This document shows, in pieces, positions 45,965 to 57,177 of a stretch of DNA of 64,000 bases; within the stretch, counting starts at the first letter, position 1, and each line of letters opens with the position of its first letter. Made by a program: the position numbers and the translations under genes. Source of the DNA: Talinum fruticosum (lineage: Eukaryota > Streptophyta > Magnoliopsida > Caryophyllales > Talinaceae); contig JAITYX010000041.1 in the NCBI GenBank assembly GCA_021018815.1, forward strand, positions 744,001-808,000. The letters run 5' to 3'. The notes beneath the pieces were generated by a model, which saw only the letters and a program-made list of their open reading frames with translations, made no database searches and was not told where the DNA came from.

Positions 45965-47260
45965 CTTCTTTTGTTTTTTTAGCTCTTTTTCTAAGACTCG
46001 TTATTTCTTATTCTCGTATCTTCAGTTCCTAAGTTTGATTTACTCGTTGCTTCATTCAATAAAATAAACCTTTCCACTTACTCTTTGCGTCCTCTTGCTT
46101 TCAATTGTTTTCCTCTTATGATGAACAAGAAATCCCTAAAGAATTAATAAAATATATGGAAGATCATGAAAATCGCTCACCAATAATAGTGGAAACAATA
46201 ATAATTAATCTAGGATCGAGTGGATCAACCTCAGTAGGTCAAGATCGGGAAAATGCTAGATCCAGTAAGAGTAGAAGCAATTTACTTCACTCCTTATAGA
46301 GTTCATAGATGTTTTTGCGTGGTCCTATAAAGACATGTCGGGGATAGATCCAAGTATAGCAGAACATAAAATTCCACTTTACGAAGACGCTAAGCCTCGT
46401 TAGCGTAAACCGAGAAGGATAAAACTTGAGTGGGGATTGATGATTAAGGAAGAAGTTCGAAGCGGTTTGAGGCTCGGGTTCATTAAGGTCGTTCACTATC
46501 CTCACTCGATAGCAAATATAGTACAAATTTTGAAGAAAGACGGTAGGGTCCGCATGTGTGTCGACTTCAAGGATTTAAACAAGGCAAGCCCTAAGGATGA
46601 TTTCCCACTGCCCCATATCGACATCCTTGGTTATAACACATCGGGTCATGCCTTGCTTTTGTTTATGGACGGCTATGTTGTGTACAATCAGGTGAAGATG
46701 GCTGAAGAAGACATGGAAACAATGACTTCATCACTCAATGGGGAAGTATTGTTACATGGTGATGCCATTTGGGCTCAAGAACGCTGGTGCAACATACCAA
46801 AGGATGGCTACAACACTATCGCATGACATGATCCACAAAGAAGCTGAAGTCTATGTGGATGACACGATCATAAAGTCCAAGGATAGGGCGGGGCACCTAC
46901 CCAGCCTATGAAACTTCTTCCAAAGACTTAGAAAATACAATATACGCCTTAACCCTCAAAAGTGTGCCTCTGGGTAACCTCAGGAAAACTGTTAGGCTAT
47001 GTTGGAAGTCTTAGAGGAATTAAAGTTGATTCATCCTAGATTAAAGTCATTTAGGAGATCCCGCCACGAAATATAGATAAGGAAATAAGGGTTTTTCTAG
47101 GACGTTTACAATACATCAGTCGTTTTATATCAAAACCGACTATGATCCGTGAAACTATTTTCAAGAAGTTTAAGAAAGGATCTCGAGCCCATTTCGGATA
47201 CCGAGTTCCAACTACCATTCGAGAAGGTTAAGGAATAGCTAGCTAACCCTCTAATGTTAG
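45965..47260 (+). pseudogene. Tat copy B reverse transcriptase
   Basis: Begins with the MEDHENRSPIIVETIIINLG region (46155), FIKVVHYP (46478), VRMCVDFKDLNKASPKDDFP (about 46550-46610), HALLLFMDGYVVYNQVKMAE, and, in the next frame, EVYVDDTIIKSKDRAGHLP (46838-46895) with the catalytic YVDD intact, then LNPQKCA. Frame changes near 46270, 46730 and 46800, and a stop near 46910, kill it. The RT would copy the element RNA. Confidence 0.85.
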
Positions 47261-47269
47261 TTCCGCCCC

Positions 47270-47650
47270 AACTAGGGAAACTTTTACTTCGTACCTCACC
47301 ACGATGGAGACAGCTATGGGAGCCATGATAGCTTAGCAAGACGAGATGGAAGAACACACGGTTTATTACCTCAATAAGAAGTTCTTAGATTTTGAGACTA
47401 GATATACACCATTAGAGAAGACATCATAGGCATTAGTCCGAGCTACCAAGAAGCTCAGGTACTACATGTTAGCCCACACGGTACATGTGGTAGCACCTAT
47501 GGATCCCATTAAGTATATACTCGAGCAACCAACCATCGGTAGCAAGATACCAAGATGGACTATCATGTTGTTAGAATTTGAACTCAAGTATGTCCCTCAA
47601 AAGCGATCGAAGGAAGGCTAGGGTCGGAACTCTTAGCTGATCCGCCTATA
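47270..47650 (+). pseudogene. Tat copy B RNase H
   Basis: Shows YYLNKKFLDFETRYTPLEK (about 47365-47420), YMLAHTVHVVAPMDPIKYIL and ELKYVPQKRS. Matches A 26010-26330. Stops break the frame near 47225, 47340 and 47425. Confidence 0.8.
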
Positions 47651-48160
47651 ACCGAATCACCACCAGTAACATCTTGACTTTTTAGATGAAGATATTATAC
47701 AAGTAGAGATGGACGTTCGACAATGTATTTCGATGGCGCTTCTAATCGAAGGGCTTTAGAGTAGGGATTTTTCTAGTCTCAGTGGAGGGAGCACATACTC
47801 CCATTTCAGTCAAATTAGACTTCGAAGTCACCAACAACATTGTAGAGTACGAGGCTTGCATCACTAGACTTGAAGTCTGCTGTAGAAATCGGGGTCAAGA
47901 ACATCGTGGTTTTCGGTGACTCTAGTATGATCGTTAATCGATTTCACAAAAATAGAAGGTACATAGTGAAGCCTTAGCACTTTACCAAGCATATTTGATA
48001 GAACTATCACAACATTTCGAGAACATTTCTTTCACCTACCTTCCTAGGGATGACAACCAATTTGCGAATGCGTTAGCTAAATTAGCGTCCATGATTAATA
48101 TCCCTAACAACATTCATTCAATGCCCGTTCATATAGAGCGACGAGTCGGCTAGCGCACGT
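47651..48160 (+). pseudogene. Tat copy B second RNase H
   Basis: The segment holds M-Y-F-D-G-A-S near 47725, SVKLDFEVTNNIVEYEAC-like sequence at about 47805-47860, VVFGDSSMIVNRFHK near 47912, and SFTYLPRDDNQFANALAKLA (about 48028-48085). The last motif has N where copy A keeps the Asp (FVDALAKLA), removing a likely catalytic residue. Several frameshifts. Confidence 0.8.
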
Positions 48161-49400
48161 CTACACGTTGGAAGTGTCTAATATCAACCAAATCAGTTGG
48201 TATCATGACATTTATCAGTATTTGGATAAGCAAGAGGACCCATTGGACTCCACACCTAGAGCCCAACGAGGCATCGGGATGTTGGTCGCCCTATTCTTCA
48301 TTAATCGGGGCAATTGTATAAGAAAACCAACACTCGGGATCATCTTACTTTGTGTCAACTAACATGAAGTAAAGCACATCATGGACGGGATTCATAGTGG
48401 GAAGAGTGGACCCCATATGAACGGGAAGATGTTGGTTAAGAAGATTCGAAACTTGGTTATCATTGGTCGACCGTGGAAGCAGATCGCCATGAGTTTGTTA
48501 GAAAGTGCCATAAGTGTCGGGTGTATGCAAATTTGCAACACCAACCACCCTCATTTCTCACAACATTAGCATCCCCGACCATTCTCGTTTTGGAGAATAG
48601 GCATTATTGGCAAGGTAACCCCTAAAGGAATAGGTGGTCATGAATTCGTGTTAGTAGCAATTGACTACTTCACAAAATAGGTAGTGGCAGCGTCTTATGC
48701 AACCTTCACATCAAAATAGGTAGCTAAGTTCCTTAATTGGAATATCATTTGCCGTTATGGGCAAGCTAATTAGTGATCATGACAATCATTTTAAGGAAGA
48801 GGTAGCAGACTTGTTGGATAAATACAAGATTAAGTACCATAAGTCTTCTCCTTATCATCCTCACATCAATGGAGCAATCGAGGCCGCTAACAAGAACATT
48901 CGTAAAATAGTGGAGAAGATGACTGTCAATTATAAGGATTGCCTTGATAAGCTACCTTTCACTTTATGGGGCTATCGAACATCTATTAGAACTTCTATGG
49001 GAGCAACACCTTACTCCCTAATTTATGGCGTGGAAGCAGTCCTTCCAATAGACATTGCCATTCCCTCGTTAAGGATAATTGCTGAAAGTCGGATCCCGTA
49101 AGCGAGTGGGCTAAAGCATGATATGAAGAGTTAGTACTGTTGGATGCCTTAACGCCCTACACAATGTCCAAATATGCGAGGCACGTATATCAAGGACATT
49201 TAAAAAAGAGTGAAGCCTCGAAATCTACAAATTGGAGAGTTGGTCCTCAAAGAGATTAGAGCACCAATTCGGGGTCCACGAGTGAAGTTTAGGCCTAATT
49301 GGCAAAGACCATTTGTGCTTAGTCGGATATTGCCAGGAGAGCAGTAAACCGACCGATTTAGATGGAGAAGAAATTTTTAGTACATAAACTTGGATCAATT
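48161..49400 (+). pseudogene. Tat copy B integrase
   Basis: Zinc-domain CHKC region near 48500, core starting with WRIGIIGKV where copy A has WGIDIIGKM (Asp to Gly at the first catalytic position), HEFVLVAIDYF, then ISDHDNHFKEEVADLLDKYK and NGAIEAANKNIRKIVEKM (48865-48925), LPFTLWGYRTS, and the C-terminal segment near 49230-49340. Stops at 48600, 48680, 48717 and elsewhere. Confidence 0.8.
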
Positions 49401-49896
49401 GAAAAAATACTACGTCTAGGATAATAGGCCAAGGCTGGCCCAATTAGGCCATCTCTTGGTAGGCGCCGATGACCACCCGGACAATGATGGGCTGGTAGGG
49501 CCAAGAATGTCCCTCTTTTAATTCTTAACTCGCAATTCATTTTTTTATCTTCCAATTAGATGGTTTCCTTATTTATTGGATAGTCCAATTAGGTGGTCCA
49601 ATTTTTATTTTTACCTCTAGGGAGCGATAAAATAAAACGTAAAAGTATAGCATGATACTTACTTTTATTTAATATAAGGTAAACCTAGTACTTACCTTAA
49701 TACATAGCTAATAAAAGGGAAATAAATACAAGCATACTACTTGTGAAAAATAAATTTGTTCTAAAGAGGCAAAACTAATCCTCTTCTTTTGTTCTTTCCT
49801 AAATTCTATCAAAAATCTAAGCCCTAATCTATCTTTACTTTCTTTCCTTTGGGGTCACTAAACTTAGCCCCATCATCCTGGTTACACTTCTTCACC
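49401..49896. other. Tat copy B spacer between integrase and antisense ORF
   Basis: Noncoding, aligned with A 29491-29937 including AATTAGGTGGTCCAATT near 49590. Confidence 0.6.
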
Positions 49897-52800
49897 TCCT
49901 CAATTCTTCGGGCCGTCCTCTCTTCACCTTCCTTGGCTCTAATTTCTCTTCGGTGAACACGTTCAGCCAACCGAGGGTTCGGTTCACGGATTGGAGAGCT
50001 GCAGTAGTAGGGATAGCTTCGTCATAATCTATCTCTCTAGCTCTCAATGCCTTACGCAATTGAGGATCCACTTTTATTATCCATTCCGGATAATAGGAAG
50101 ATACAACAAGTATTTGGTTTGCCTGCAGTGTCAATTGTCTAAGCAAGTTTACTCGCTTGGTATTGCCAAATCCTTTGAATAGGTCGATGTTAACAGGCCG
50201 GATACAATCCAATAGAGGAATTACTTGCTCTCTTCCCATCTCGCCACAACACATGGTCGTGGAAGTAATAGGTGCCGCTTTCTAGGCCTAGTATGCGTAT
50301 AAATGGATGTTGCATGGTATGTGTCCTAAATTTGGACACTTTTCGGAGTATGATACACCATTGAATATTGTTACTATAATTCCTAAGGCACTCCTCCCAC
50401 TAGGAAGTAGGGTGATTGGCTACCACCTTTTCACGCTTTGGCTAACGAAGTGTACCACTAAGTATGCATAAAAATTCGTAGGAGCTTGGATTAGCTTTAG
50501 GTGCTCCATTATCTAGAACTACACATGACAGATATATAAAAAAATATATATAAGTGTCCTGCATGGTCAAGATCCAAGTTTTTAGGCCCAACAGGAGCAA
50601 AATAAAAGACGAAGAAAAAGAAAAGAGAATGAAAAAGCGAAAGGAGCGAAAAATCGAGACTTTCGGCGTGAACCGTAGGCAATTAAGCCTCGGCGGCGCC
50701 AGACAGCTTGTTGTAGCCGGTGCCGCCGACCGGCCGACAGGCCGCAAGCGCACGGTGTATGGTTGTAGCTAGCCAAGGTCGATCCCACAAGGACTCGATC
50801 TAGCAACGCACTAAACTAGCCCTCTACTCAATTGCTAAGAAAATCATATTTTTAGAATTTGTACTTTCTAAACTAGTTTTAACTATTAAAATTAGAAAAT
50901 TAATCTAGACTTAAATAAATGGATAAAAATATCTAGGGATTTGCTTTCCTAACAATGGGTTTGATTATTTAAACATAATTTGTGCAATCATTCATTCAAA
51001 TAAATCAAGGATCGATAATCACAAAATTCTACCGCTCTTTCGATGCTTAATAGAATTGCTCTAATTAACCTATCAAACAACTTTCGTATGCCTTTTAAGT
51101 TAATCAAAGTTAAGGATTTCAAATTATCAAAGTGATCCCCTAATTTACTATACTTTTCTCAAATTTCATAAATTAGGTAGAAAGGTTGGTTGTTGGATTA
51201 TTCTATTTCACTTTTCAGTACATGATAGATTAATCTCTAAACACAAGTATCCTAGGCCTTCAAAACACTCATGAACATGATAAACACAACCTTCTATTGA
51301 ATCAAAATTAGAATTCAAGCACAAATCATTGAAAACTAATCAAACTTCATTGTTTCGATTACAAATCCCTAGAAAAACTAAACTACTCACACATGTTTAT
51401 TGAAAGCTTAACTAAAATCCAATACATTGAAATCAAACCTCAAACAAGAACAAATGAATAAGTAGATGATAGGCTTGAAGTGCTCCACTTGAATCTCTCG
51501 ACTTCAAATGGAACTCCGCAATCGCTTCAATCTTCTTCTTTGATCTTCAAAGTCTTTGGTTTGATGTGAAGGAATGGAGGAAAGGAAAATGGAGGATGAA
51601 CTATGGAGGATTCTGGACTGGCTTTTTGCAGGAATGGCCGAAAATCATCTTAAATAAGCTATTAAAAAGCAATCAAGAGTCGAAATCGTCAAAACCGAAG
51701 CGTCTCGGCATATTCCGACACGGCCCATGTTGGATGCCGGCACGTCAAAACTGGATGGGGACGCTGAAAATGGGTCGTGTCCTCCGACACGGGCTGCCCG
51801 TTCTCGAAGCAAAGGCTTTTACCTCCAACACGAGCCGTTTCCTCCGAAACGGGCTGCCTCGTGTTGGTTGCTTCGGAAGGCATGCGTCAAATTGATTTAG
51901 TCATAACTTCCTCGTCCGATGTCCAAATGATGCGATTCTTGATTTTCCGGAAAGCTCATTGAGTCTAGTTTCTAATTCTTTAAACATTATGCTTGCTTCA
52001 TATGTGTGGGAAAAACATAAAAGAAGTGTCCGTTACCGCACCCTTCTTACTTTCCAGCTCATATCTTTTCCGTTCCTCAACGTAATTGAGCTTAATATGT
52101 CATAGGAAAGCTCTTTCATTAAGGAAGTTAGAAACATAGATTCAAAATAGCTTTGGACTGAAATATGACTAAAATCAGGTCCAAATCATTAGGAAGCTGC
52201 AGTAAACAGACCAAAAACGCAAAACCCAAGTGAAAAGCATAAATGGGGCATAAAGTACATAAATATGAATATAAATCCCCGAAATGACAAGCAACCTCCT
52301 ATGAAATCTAATGCAAATATGGAACTTATCACCGACCTACACCGTTTGGTCTCGTCAATTGTTATTTACCCGCAACAATAGGGGACTCCCAGAGAAACTC
52401 TTCCTTAGAATTTGCTTCGACCTAATCTAAACCTATGATCGTCTCACTAACTATTAGCGTTGTTAGGGAATAGTAATTCTCTAACTACTTAACTAAGCTC
52501 AACAGATGCCGCCGGCGCCATATCACAGCGGCCTCCTACCAGCAGGAATCCACATATCGGGCAGGTGATAATCACTTGAACTCTCGGAATAATGATCGCC
52601 TCCGAATATGCATACATGTGTCAATAGTGCTTCATCGGATTCACCGATTCCCAACAAGAATCCACCCTCGATTCTTATTGCTCGGTTCAGTAGGTACTTG
52701 TAAGTCCGGCACAAATTTTCAAAAGACTTGGGCAAACCAGGTTTTGAATGCTTTTGGATGCCTAGTATAGCATCAAATTCTTCAACAAGGGGCACAACTC

Positions 52801-52987
52801 CTTATCCCCAAACCTCGAACACGTGGTGGTGAGAATTCCAAAAGGCCACAATAGCCCTTAAGAAAGTCCAATAAACATTCACTTGGCGAATACTAAATAA
52901 TGTATTTAGCCCATACTTTGACATCCCTAATGGTTTAGTATTGCTCATCTCAAACATCCATCGAGATAGGTCGATCATGAAGTTCAT
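49897..52987 (-). pseudogene. Antisense ORF of Tat copy B (DUF7745-like), split by a solo LTR
   Basis: Minus-strand ATG at 52987 (a second in-frame ATG lies 42 bases upstream). Segments: MIDLSRWMFEMSN and YGLNTLFSIRQVNVYW (52940-52880), AFWNSHHHVFEVWG (52850-52805), LVEEFDAILGIQKHSKPGLP (about 52785-52730), YKYLLNR, GGDHYSESSSDYHLPDMWIP (about 52600-52545), then the solo LTR 50731-52331, and the C-terminal part with VIPLLDCIRPVNIDLFKGFG (about 50225-50165) and a Lys/Arg-rich end near 49900. It parallels copy A. AT-rich segments near 50550 with acceptor-like GCAG and GTAG may mark an intron. It is non-functional here; the role of the family is unknown. Confidence 0.6.
50731..52331 (-). mobile_element. 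Unclassified solo LTR in antisense ORF B, CCGAC target duplication
   Basis: Copy A reads through the site with one CCGAC (30820-30824); in B, CCGAC occurs at 50726-50730 and again at 52332-52336. On the minus strand the inserted block starts TGATAAGTTCCATATTTGC and ends near ACAACCATACACC; a second CCGAC at 50734 makes the left border uncertain by a few bases. The GGCCCATGTTGGATG and CCTCCGACACGGGCTGCC blocks (51720-51860) are typical of gypsy LTRs. No internal domain. Confidence 0.7.
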
Positions 52988-53118
52988 CTTTTTAGATGAG
53001 GATGGAAAGCACCGGGTACTTCTATTCAATTCACGTAAGATTTTGCGTAAGACACATTTTTTAAGCGTTGGCCGGGGTTCCTATAGTGGTGACTCCACCT
53101 TAGTCCGGTGTGGGTCAT

Positions 53119-53126
53119 ATTTATAG
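53119..53126 (-). promoter_or_regulatory. TATA box upstream of antisense ORF B
   Basis: Minus-strand CTATAAAT about 132 bases before the ATG at 52987, matching the box in copy A (31586-31593). Confidence 0.5.
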
Positions 53127-53387
53127 GAGTTTTCCTGAGCTTTGGAGTCCTATCGCAACTTGTCGAACCCCGGTCCGACCTATTTTCATTTTTTGTTTGC
53201 GAGCCCAAGCACTCCTTGGGCCATATTTCTTCGCCCCGCCCATTGCTTGCGTGCCATATTGTTATTTTGGACCATGCAATTAAGTTTTCCTGTTTTATTT
53301 TTTATTATTTTCTTTTGGGGGAATGGGGGCTAGTGCAAATTTTTTCGATTTGTCATTGTAATTTTCCTAAGTTTTTGCATCATGTTA

Positions 53388-54709
53388 AATAAAAGAATGC
53401 AGTTTTAGAAATTGAGTCATCTTGCATTTCATCCCATTGCGTAAGAGTCGGACCATTACAAAGTAAATATTAAACAAACCATAACACCCTACAATGGACT
53501 TTCTACTCATCGCCATCGAAGCGTCATTAAAGATGTAATTCCCGAAGTCTTCCAAGAGAGATGTAGAGAACCCCTTGTTCACCACCTTGATAAGCACCAG
53601 CTCCGTGGTCCCCACATTAGGACGCTCCATGAGGTGGTCCACTATAAGAAGCCCGAGGGAAATGAAGAGGATTTCCATGATGATCGAAAGCTTGAAGGGG
53701 CAAGATATCCGGACTATCCTTAGAAAAGCCGGGCCCCGTACCGAAACACTCGGGCCTGGAGGTACTAGGCCCCGCTTAGGATGTATTCCGACAATGTGCA
53801 CGTTGTGATGAACGCCGGGAAGTACCTGCCCTAAATGGACTACCGGAAGGCACTTGTTGTTCGGATTGATAGATATGTGCTCTAGATCTAGAAAGGAAGC
53901 CTCGCGATGAAGATGCTCTAGATCGCCGCCTCTACACAAAATGAAGGAGCAATTAGCACATTCACTAAAAGCTCAATAACATTAGCACTCCACTAACGAA
54001 AGACTTACCTAAAAGGTTGGGAAAGTTCTCCCCGTGAGGAAGTCTTGGATTCCCTAAGCGCAGATTGAAGGTTAATAGACATAGTCCGTGATTGTTCCCT
54101 GGTCGTACTATAAAATTTATTTAGTGGTATTAGCAAAAATGCTTTTAGCATACAATTAAAAGTAAAGAGAATGAAAGTCTTACCCCTTGCCAATTCCAAG
54201 GGAAATGATGCCCAACACATTCTTCTTTAGGGATTTCAGGAATTCTCATATAACGAGGAGATTCCCCAAGTTGAGTAACGTCCACGTCAAGGCTTGGAAT
54301 ATGAATTTCTGCCGGAGTAAGCTACTCAAAGATGAAGTTAATTTCCATGTAAGAAATTCAACTATGATATGGAGAGGAAGAGGCAAGAACTCACCTGTTG
54401 AGTCATGATCCGCCTCGCGTGATGAGCATAGGATATGTATAAATTCAAGGAGGTATAAGGATACTCGATGGTAGCAATGGCTTGTTCTTGTTGAGGAAGG
54501 GAGCAAAGGTAGAACATGGTTTGAGGTGGATTAACCGGAACAAACGGAGGCCATGTGTTAACTCGAATTTGAGGTGTGGCCCTTTCACCAAGGCACCAAC
54601 AAAACCCAAAAGGTCCTTCAAACAAGATCCTCCTTTCACTTAACTCATTTTCAACGATTACACTTGGAGGAAGATTGAGTTGGGCCCAAGGATGAAAATT
54701 GTCCTGCAT
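53388..54709 (-). pseudogene. Unidentified minus-strand coding segment, possibly spliced
   Basis: Four candidate exons with good splice sites: 54709-54395 (MQDNFHPWAQLNLPPSVIVE..., donor CAG|GTGAGT), 54321-54184 (acceptor GAGTAG; LTPAEIHIPSLDVDVTQLGE..., ending FPWNWQG, donor GTAAGA), 54107-54009 (donor GTAAGT) and 53931 to 53388 (GGDLEHLHREASFLDLEHIS...). Exons 1 and 2 join in phase; exon 3 has a stop in the continuing phase but is open in the other two, so the model is imperfect. I do not recognise the protein. It lies between the end of Tat copy B and a SIRE 3' LTR, and may be another retroelement ORF or a captured host gene. No counterpart in copy A. Confidence 0.4.
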
Positions 54710-55178
54710 ATATAGGATTTATCAAGAAACAAGAAAATAAGAATGAAGAAAATAAGTGTAAACCATGCATAGTCAAGGTTGGCGCCCACCACCGGTAGTC
54801 AGCAAATAAGAATGAAGAAAATAAGTGTAAACCATGTGTTAACCCGAATTTGAGGTCGTAGGCAGCACAACCAGCTAATTAGTGAAGTAAAATTTTCTGG
54901 ACATAATTCTGAAGATAATCTTTGAGCTTAAAGAGACATATTGAGGTCACACGGTTAAGGGTTGATCTCAAGAAGTCTACACCATGGATCTTAGACCATT
55001 GAAGGTAGATTTTAGCCCATGACATGGAGGCTGGAAACACGGGATGATTCGTTGAACTCGGGAGAAAGGTGCATGAAGTATTCATATAACCAAGGCTACA
55101 TTTTTGTAAATCAAGTAAAATTTTTATCCACTCAAGATAGAAATATATTGGGAATACATGAAGAATTAGAGCATACCT
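54710..55178. other. Sequence between the unidentified segment and the SIRE 3' LTR
   Basis: A direct repeat of AATAAGAATGAAGAAAATAA at about 54737 and 54807, with GTGTAAACCATG after each copy (spacing about 70). No gene recognised. Confidence 0.5.
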
Positions 55179-56668
55179 TGAAGGTTTGCTCCAGGAGAGT
55201 CTAAGTCACCCTAGAGGGGGTGAATAGGATGATGAGGAAATATAAACAAACTTAGACAATTTTTTCTTTGAAAGAGATAAATAACCGAGTCCGAGTCTAG
55301 ATTGAACTCGTAAAAGCAAACACTTAGAAATACATGGAAACCCTCATGGGGCGGAAAACCACGGACAAGTGCTAATCTAAGCATCAAGTCAAATCCACTA
55401 TTTCGAATCCTCAAAATACAAAGGATCGACTCTACGAGAATTGCTCCCTTAGACAATTCCTTACAATGTTTTCCTAGACTTAGAAGTTCCCTTATCTCGA
55501 TCTAGTACTTCCTGGCTAAGGTAACCTTTACAATCGGGGACAACCGAGCTAAGTAAACCCTTACAACTCAGTCAAGGGACCTTACTCAAAAAGTAAGAGA
55601 AGAATCGATCGATTACAGGACTTTACAACTCGTGAAAATATTAATTATAGACTCGGGAGTTGTAAACATAAGATTGAGTATGAACACAACAACTTTTGAT
55701 TAAGTAATGTGTTTTGCGATGATGTTTAGCAAGCATCTAGTTTTGTGAAGTGGCTTCTATTTATAGATGACCAAGCAGAGTGACCGTTGTGTCTTGGTTC
55801 CGAACGAAGTCCAGTACCGGCCGTTGTAATGACTCTTCCGAGTCACTCGTAAAACATCCATTGGGATGTGAATGTTGTGCAATGGCTCTTGGCTCCAAAA
55901 GGTGTTCCAATCAACCGGTGATGTTTGAAAGGAAAGATGGAAACCACCGTTAAGCCTAGCGTTGGATTTTTCCAGTTTTAGAAATAGACAACCCCGACAT
56001 GGTGTCTCGAGCCTCGTTTAGAAGTAGATAAAGCATGTCTCGCTGGTGATTGACAACTAGAAGCCGACTACTTTTGTATTTCAAAATGAGTTGACCTCGT
56101 TTGAATAACCTACAAAAGTAAACCACTTTGGTTCTCAAAGCATAAAATACTTTGGTCCAAAATTAGGCATAGATAATAATTAAATTAAGACAATTAAGTG
56201 CATAATTATCTTTGGCCTAGAAAAATGAAATTTTCCGAGTCTAATATTCAATATACTCAAATTCCATAAGAGTCAATCCTAAGGATGATCAAGTTAAAAA
56301 GAATAAAATCATCGAGTATAACAACTTGATCCGGAAAAATAATTCTCAAATAAACAAACTGTCTTAGAACAAGAAATTAACACTCGTAATTAACTTTGCG
56401 TTGAAACATGCGAGTCATAACTCGGAATAAAAGAGTTAGAGAAATTATTTGAACATGCGCTATTTCGAGTGATGTCCGAGTGAGTCGAAACATCGGTGTC
56501 AAAGATATGCAATAATGTGTTTTCCGAGTTAGTCGAAAAGAATGAAAACTTATACGAGAGTTTCTATAACACTCGGAACGACTTGAAATCAAAACTTAGA
56601 AGAGTTGCGATTTATACCGAATCTTCATGTGGTACTCGGAATGACTTAGAGTTAGAATCGAGTCTTCA
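55179..56668 (-). mobile_element. Copia/SIRE-like 3' LTR, minus orientation
   Basis: Starts TGAAGGTTTGCTCCAGG and ends GAGTCTTCA (1490 bp), same family as 734-2311. The bases immediately right, read on the minus strand, give AAAAAGGGGAGAT, a polypurine tract, so this is a 3' LTR with internal sequence to its right. Left flank is TACCT (55174-55178). Confidence 0.8.
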
Positions 56669-57177
56669 ATCTCCCCTTTTTGATGAAAAGCATTCATACT
56701 CGGATAGAAACTTGTTAGTGCAAAACATGAGTTTTCATTCTTACTAAACAAAACATCTCGGAATGAGAAGTAATGATTAAGAAATATTCCTTACTTATAA
56801 AATGCATTGCGGATGTTATCATCACCGATAAAAGTTATGCGGATAACATATTAGGGCAAAGAGATGAAATAAGTATATTAGAGCAAAAAAATAATAGGAG
56901 ATATCTTAACTCGTAAAGAAGTAACTAAGAGATAAGTCTATTCGAAAAGAAAATTCATTCATTCATTTTCTAAAAAAAAAATAGGGGTGAGCTCCTCCTA
57001 AACACAACATCATCAAATTTCTATATTTCTCCCCTTGCATTTCATCAAAAAGGGAAGAAAAATATCAAGGAATTACACTTGATGTTGGACAAAACAATAT
57101 AAGAAAAATAAAATAGACTAAGAAGGGGGACAAAAAAAAAGAAAAATAAAATAGACTAAATTCATTCATTCATTCGG
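56669..57177 (-). mobile_element. 3' end of SIRE-like internal region with polypurine tract
   Basis: The polypurine tract (56669-56681) lies next to the LTR. Another G-rich tract, AAGGGGAGAAATATAG on the minus strand near 57030, is typical of the spacer between pol and the polypurine tract in SIRE elements. No RT or RNase H is visible before the L LTR begins near 57178. Confidence 0.55.

Larger units (their letters stand above)
36937..53430 (+). mobile_element. Ty3/gypsy Tat-lineage retrotransposon, copy B (decayed)
   Basis: Contains, in order, a leader with a minisatellite, gag, protease, reverse transcriptase with YVDD, RNase H, second RNase H, integrase and the convergent antisense ORF. 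Later insertions: Tekay/Del-like solo LTR (37266-40242) in the leader, SIRE-like solo LTR (44462-45959) between protease and RT, and an unclassified solo LTR (50731-52331) in the antisense ORF. The sequence ATGGCAACTTCAC right after the L LTR end at 36936 resembles the TGGCGACTC-type primer site of Tat elements, supporting the start, but the assignment of the L LTR to this element is inferred. Stops and frameshifts throughout. Confidence 0.8.

Noticed and set aside
53575..53808. 77-residue plus-strand frame
   Set aside because: Lies opposite candidate exon 4 of the unidentified minus-strand gene and has no motif of its own; treated as a shadow.
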